A stretch of 6,682 nt of DNA from JBDTMC01 sp039934475 (GTDB lineage Bacteria; Acidobacteriota; Terriglobia; Bryobacterales; Bryobacteraceae). Numbering within the stretch: position 1 is the first letter of the stretch; each line of letters starts with the position of its first letter. Location of the stretch: NCBI GenBank assembly GCA_039934475.1, contig JBDTMC010000437.1, positions 1-6,682 on the forward strand, in the 5' to 3' direction. The position numbers and the translations under genes were made by a program. Shown here piece after piece: positions 6,501-6,682 of the stretch. The notes beneath the pieces are model-generated. The model was not told the origin of the DNA, ran no database searches, and saw nothing but the letters and a program-made list of their open reading frames with translations.

Positions 6501-6679
6501 GAATAGACCGCGCTTCCTGAGCTGAGGGCCACTCCGGTCAACGACATTGCCGTTCCGGCGATGGAATCCTGTGAGGAGAAGGTCGGCTGGCCGAGGACGG
6601 CGCGGGCTGCTTGACCGGTGGTGAAATCCGCGGCGCCACACAGAGCCGCAGTGAACAAAATGAGTGAGATAGACTTCAT
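3518..6679 (-). CDS. Secreted NHL-type beta-propeller protein with split TIGR03437 C-terminal domain
   Basis: A 1053-residue exported protein, complete in the window. MKSISLILFTAALCGA is a signal peptide, likely cleaved before A17. Residues about 26-581 are an NHL-like propeller. A VLGQPDF-type strand recurs six times (28, 191, 250, 317, 380, 529), and an NRVLIWNTxPTTNG-type strand also occurs six times (157, 231, 298, 360, 510, 575), indicating six blades. Residues 590-1046 are the Solibacter-type TIGR03437 domain: VRNAAS, then GPYTLVTLLGDGL, APLLYVSPGLINAQMPLE, NPGIF and PGETISILATGLG, ending FFVSNIVTIPI. Four extra modules interrupt this plan: paired modules at 42-113 and 402-473 inside blades 1 and 5, and a second pair at 604-708 and 832-938 inside the TIGR03437 domain. 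CPVC at 181-184 is a CxxC motif in blade 2. NHL propellers usually bind ligands or proteins; no catalytic residues are recognised and the function is unknown. The ATG is 3 bases from the window end, so its ribosome binding site and promoter are not visible. The RidA-like gene follows directly. Confidence 0.9.
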   Translation of the reverse strand: MKSISLILFTAALCGAADFTTGQAARAVLGQPTFSSQDSIAGTAMSLTGVALSSGSAVYSYSAYSGPAPRIGDAVTFSGFATAGNNLTATLTAVSGGASGTVTVVATGQGNEIHTGFAVSANTGSQTLLGGVSGIALLNGQLYIVDSNRVGASPNNNRVLVYSTAPIPSPTASIDPNSGRCPVCVGSASLVLGQPDFTTVGLNPAAANTFQQPTGVATDGQRLVVADTNFNRVLIWNTLPTTNGQGADLVLGQADLTATAQLGRDNNGIPISNEKSFRGPQGVWIQGNRLFVADTQNHRIMIWNSFPTTNGQAADMVLGFPDLKTNKQGLIPDPSDTSLLNPVSVTSDGTRLFVSDLGNNRVLIWNDVNSLSNNKAANIVIGQPDFVSYTANNSSALCTAEGTVLTLTGVSVTTTVATYSYSSYTGQAPTVGQAMSFTGFTNAGNNLLAQITAVSGGASGTIQVTETSQVNETTGGSGAAYPARCAKTLNFPRYALSDGTRLFVSDGGNDRVLIYNTIPTTNGVSADTVLGQLDFANDQISSSDESTASAADSLRTPAALAWDGLNLFVSDPFNRRVVVYTPAQRKIPNTGVRNAASRNVYALGSVSFGGTVKEGDEVTVTINAVDYKYKLLTDDTLATIAQNVVDLINAGTGDPKVIALPNLSLNAILLTAREGGEGGNSVTYATTLNPTTSTLTATTGGANLTGGQNAAKIGPYTLVTLLGDGLADTSVAADLNANKLPFELGNVQVYFDGIRAPLLYVSPGLINAQMPLEISDATNVSAWVRTVRNDGSVEVTTPIGVPIVSQNPGIFADEGTDPRPATATHASSYAVGTIQIDGSIHASDIATITIEDRVYNYTISAGDSLATVRDALIAIINSNDAEKVVASAGGSFTRIRLTSKIEGPDGDGLAFAALASTSAQIVMTAISDQLCCSSVAGLAVNADNPAVPGETISILATGLGLVRQDPARQAMITGGKYFGPPNSEPNEFVSSLVGGKTANVISAGLKPGTFGIYEVILELNSDLPTNPLTQVTIAQSFFVSNIVTIPIFNPKAP
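3866..4186 (-). repeat. Intragenic module B, copy 2 (inserted in the middle of TIGR03437)
   Basis: Codes for residues 832-938. It matches copy 1 in pattern: GSIHASDIATITIEDRVYNY, then GDSLATVRDALIAIIN, KVVAS, RIRLTSKIEGPDGDG. Sequence identity is low, but the order of Tyr-x-Tyr, Asp-x-Leu-Ala-Thr, Ile-Asn and Leu-Thr is kept. It lies between NPGIF...THASSYA and PGETISILATGLG of the host domain. Confidence 0.6.
4556..4870 (-). repeat. Intragenic module B, copy 1 (inserted after the start of TIGR03437)
   Basis: Codes for residues 604-708. The pattern is GTVKEGDEVTVTINAVDYKYK, then DDTLATIAQNVVDLINA, then ILLTAREGGEGGN. This is a beta-strand pair, a helix and further strands, of a type I associate with repeated modules in bacterial surface and phage structural proteins. 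It separates VRNAAS from GPYTLVTLLGDGL, which are normally close together. Confidence 0.65.
5261..5476 (-). repeat. Intragenic module A, copy 2 (propeller blade 5 insertion)
   Basis: Codes for residues 402-473, homologous to copy 1 (YSYSSYTG, MSFTGFTNAGNN, TAVSGGASGTI). It sits at the equivalent place in blade 5, after VIGQPDF. It is bracketed by C398 and C485, which could pair as a disulfide at the base of the insertion. The DNA of the two copies has clearly diverged, so this is not a recent duplication. Confidence 0.8.
6341..6556 (-). repeat. Intragenic module A, copy 1 (propeller blade 1 insertion)
   Basis: Codes for residues 42-113 of the propeller protein. It is a Gly/Ser/Thr-rich, all-beta-looking module with YSYSAYSG, VTFSGFATAGNN and TAVSGGASGTV. 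It aligns without gaps to copy 2, with about 41 of 71 residues identical by hand count. It interrupts blade 1 after VLGQPTF. Confidence 0.8.
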
Positions 6680-6682
6680 TGG

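Noticed and set aside
4937..6604. Regularly spaced repeats as a CRISPR-like array
   Set aside because: The repetition is at protein level (propeller blades, roughly 60-150 residues apart) and the DNA copies diverge. There are no identical short repeats with spacers.

Overview
The window looks like a piece of an Acidobacteriota genome, probably of the Solibacter/Bryobacter type. The main reason is the 1053-residue secreted protein on the right. It joins an NHL-type beta-propeller to a C-terminal domain that I recognise as the Solibacter-type TIGR03437 domain, a family strongly expanded in that group. High GC, a GTG start behind a perfect AGGAGG, and RREWLK-type export signals fit this. The assignment rests on recognising families by eye, not on a search.

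Layout from left to right. Positions 1-586 (+) hold the 3' part of an IS3-family transposase (orfB, DDE integrase), cut by the window edge and broken by a one-base frameshift. Positions 587-1168 have no credible intact gene; they look like IS flank plus decayed coding sequence, including a possible remnant of an alpha/beta-hydrolase C-terminus. Positions 1169-1741 (-) encode an exported single-domain cupin with its own Shine-Dalgarno sequence and a TATAAT box. A divergent gap of about 435 bases follows, containing a GC-rich hairpin. Positions 2180-3112 (+) encode a secreted CE1/esterase-D-like hydrolase with a visible Ser-Asp-His triad. Its 3' end faces, 9 bases away, a two-gene minus-strand unit: the large propeller/TIGR03437 protein (3518-6679) followed by a RidA-superfamily protein (3122-3508) whose ribosome binding site overlaps the upstream stop codon.

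No pathway can be read from the set. Three of the four intact genes encode exported proteins (cupin, esterase, propeller). The RidA-like protein is cytoplasmic and lacks the catalytic arginine of the imine deaminases. The most interesting object is the propeller protein: two different domain types, each present twice, are inserted into loops of its two host domains. I see no CRISPR array, tRNA, rRNA or recognisable defence system, and nothing I would call a new multi-gene system.
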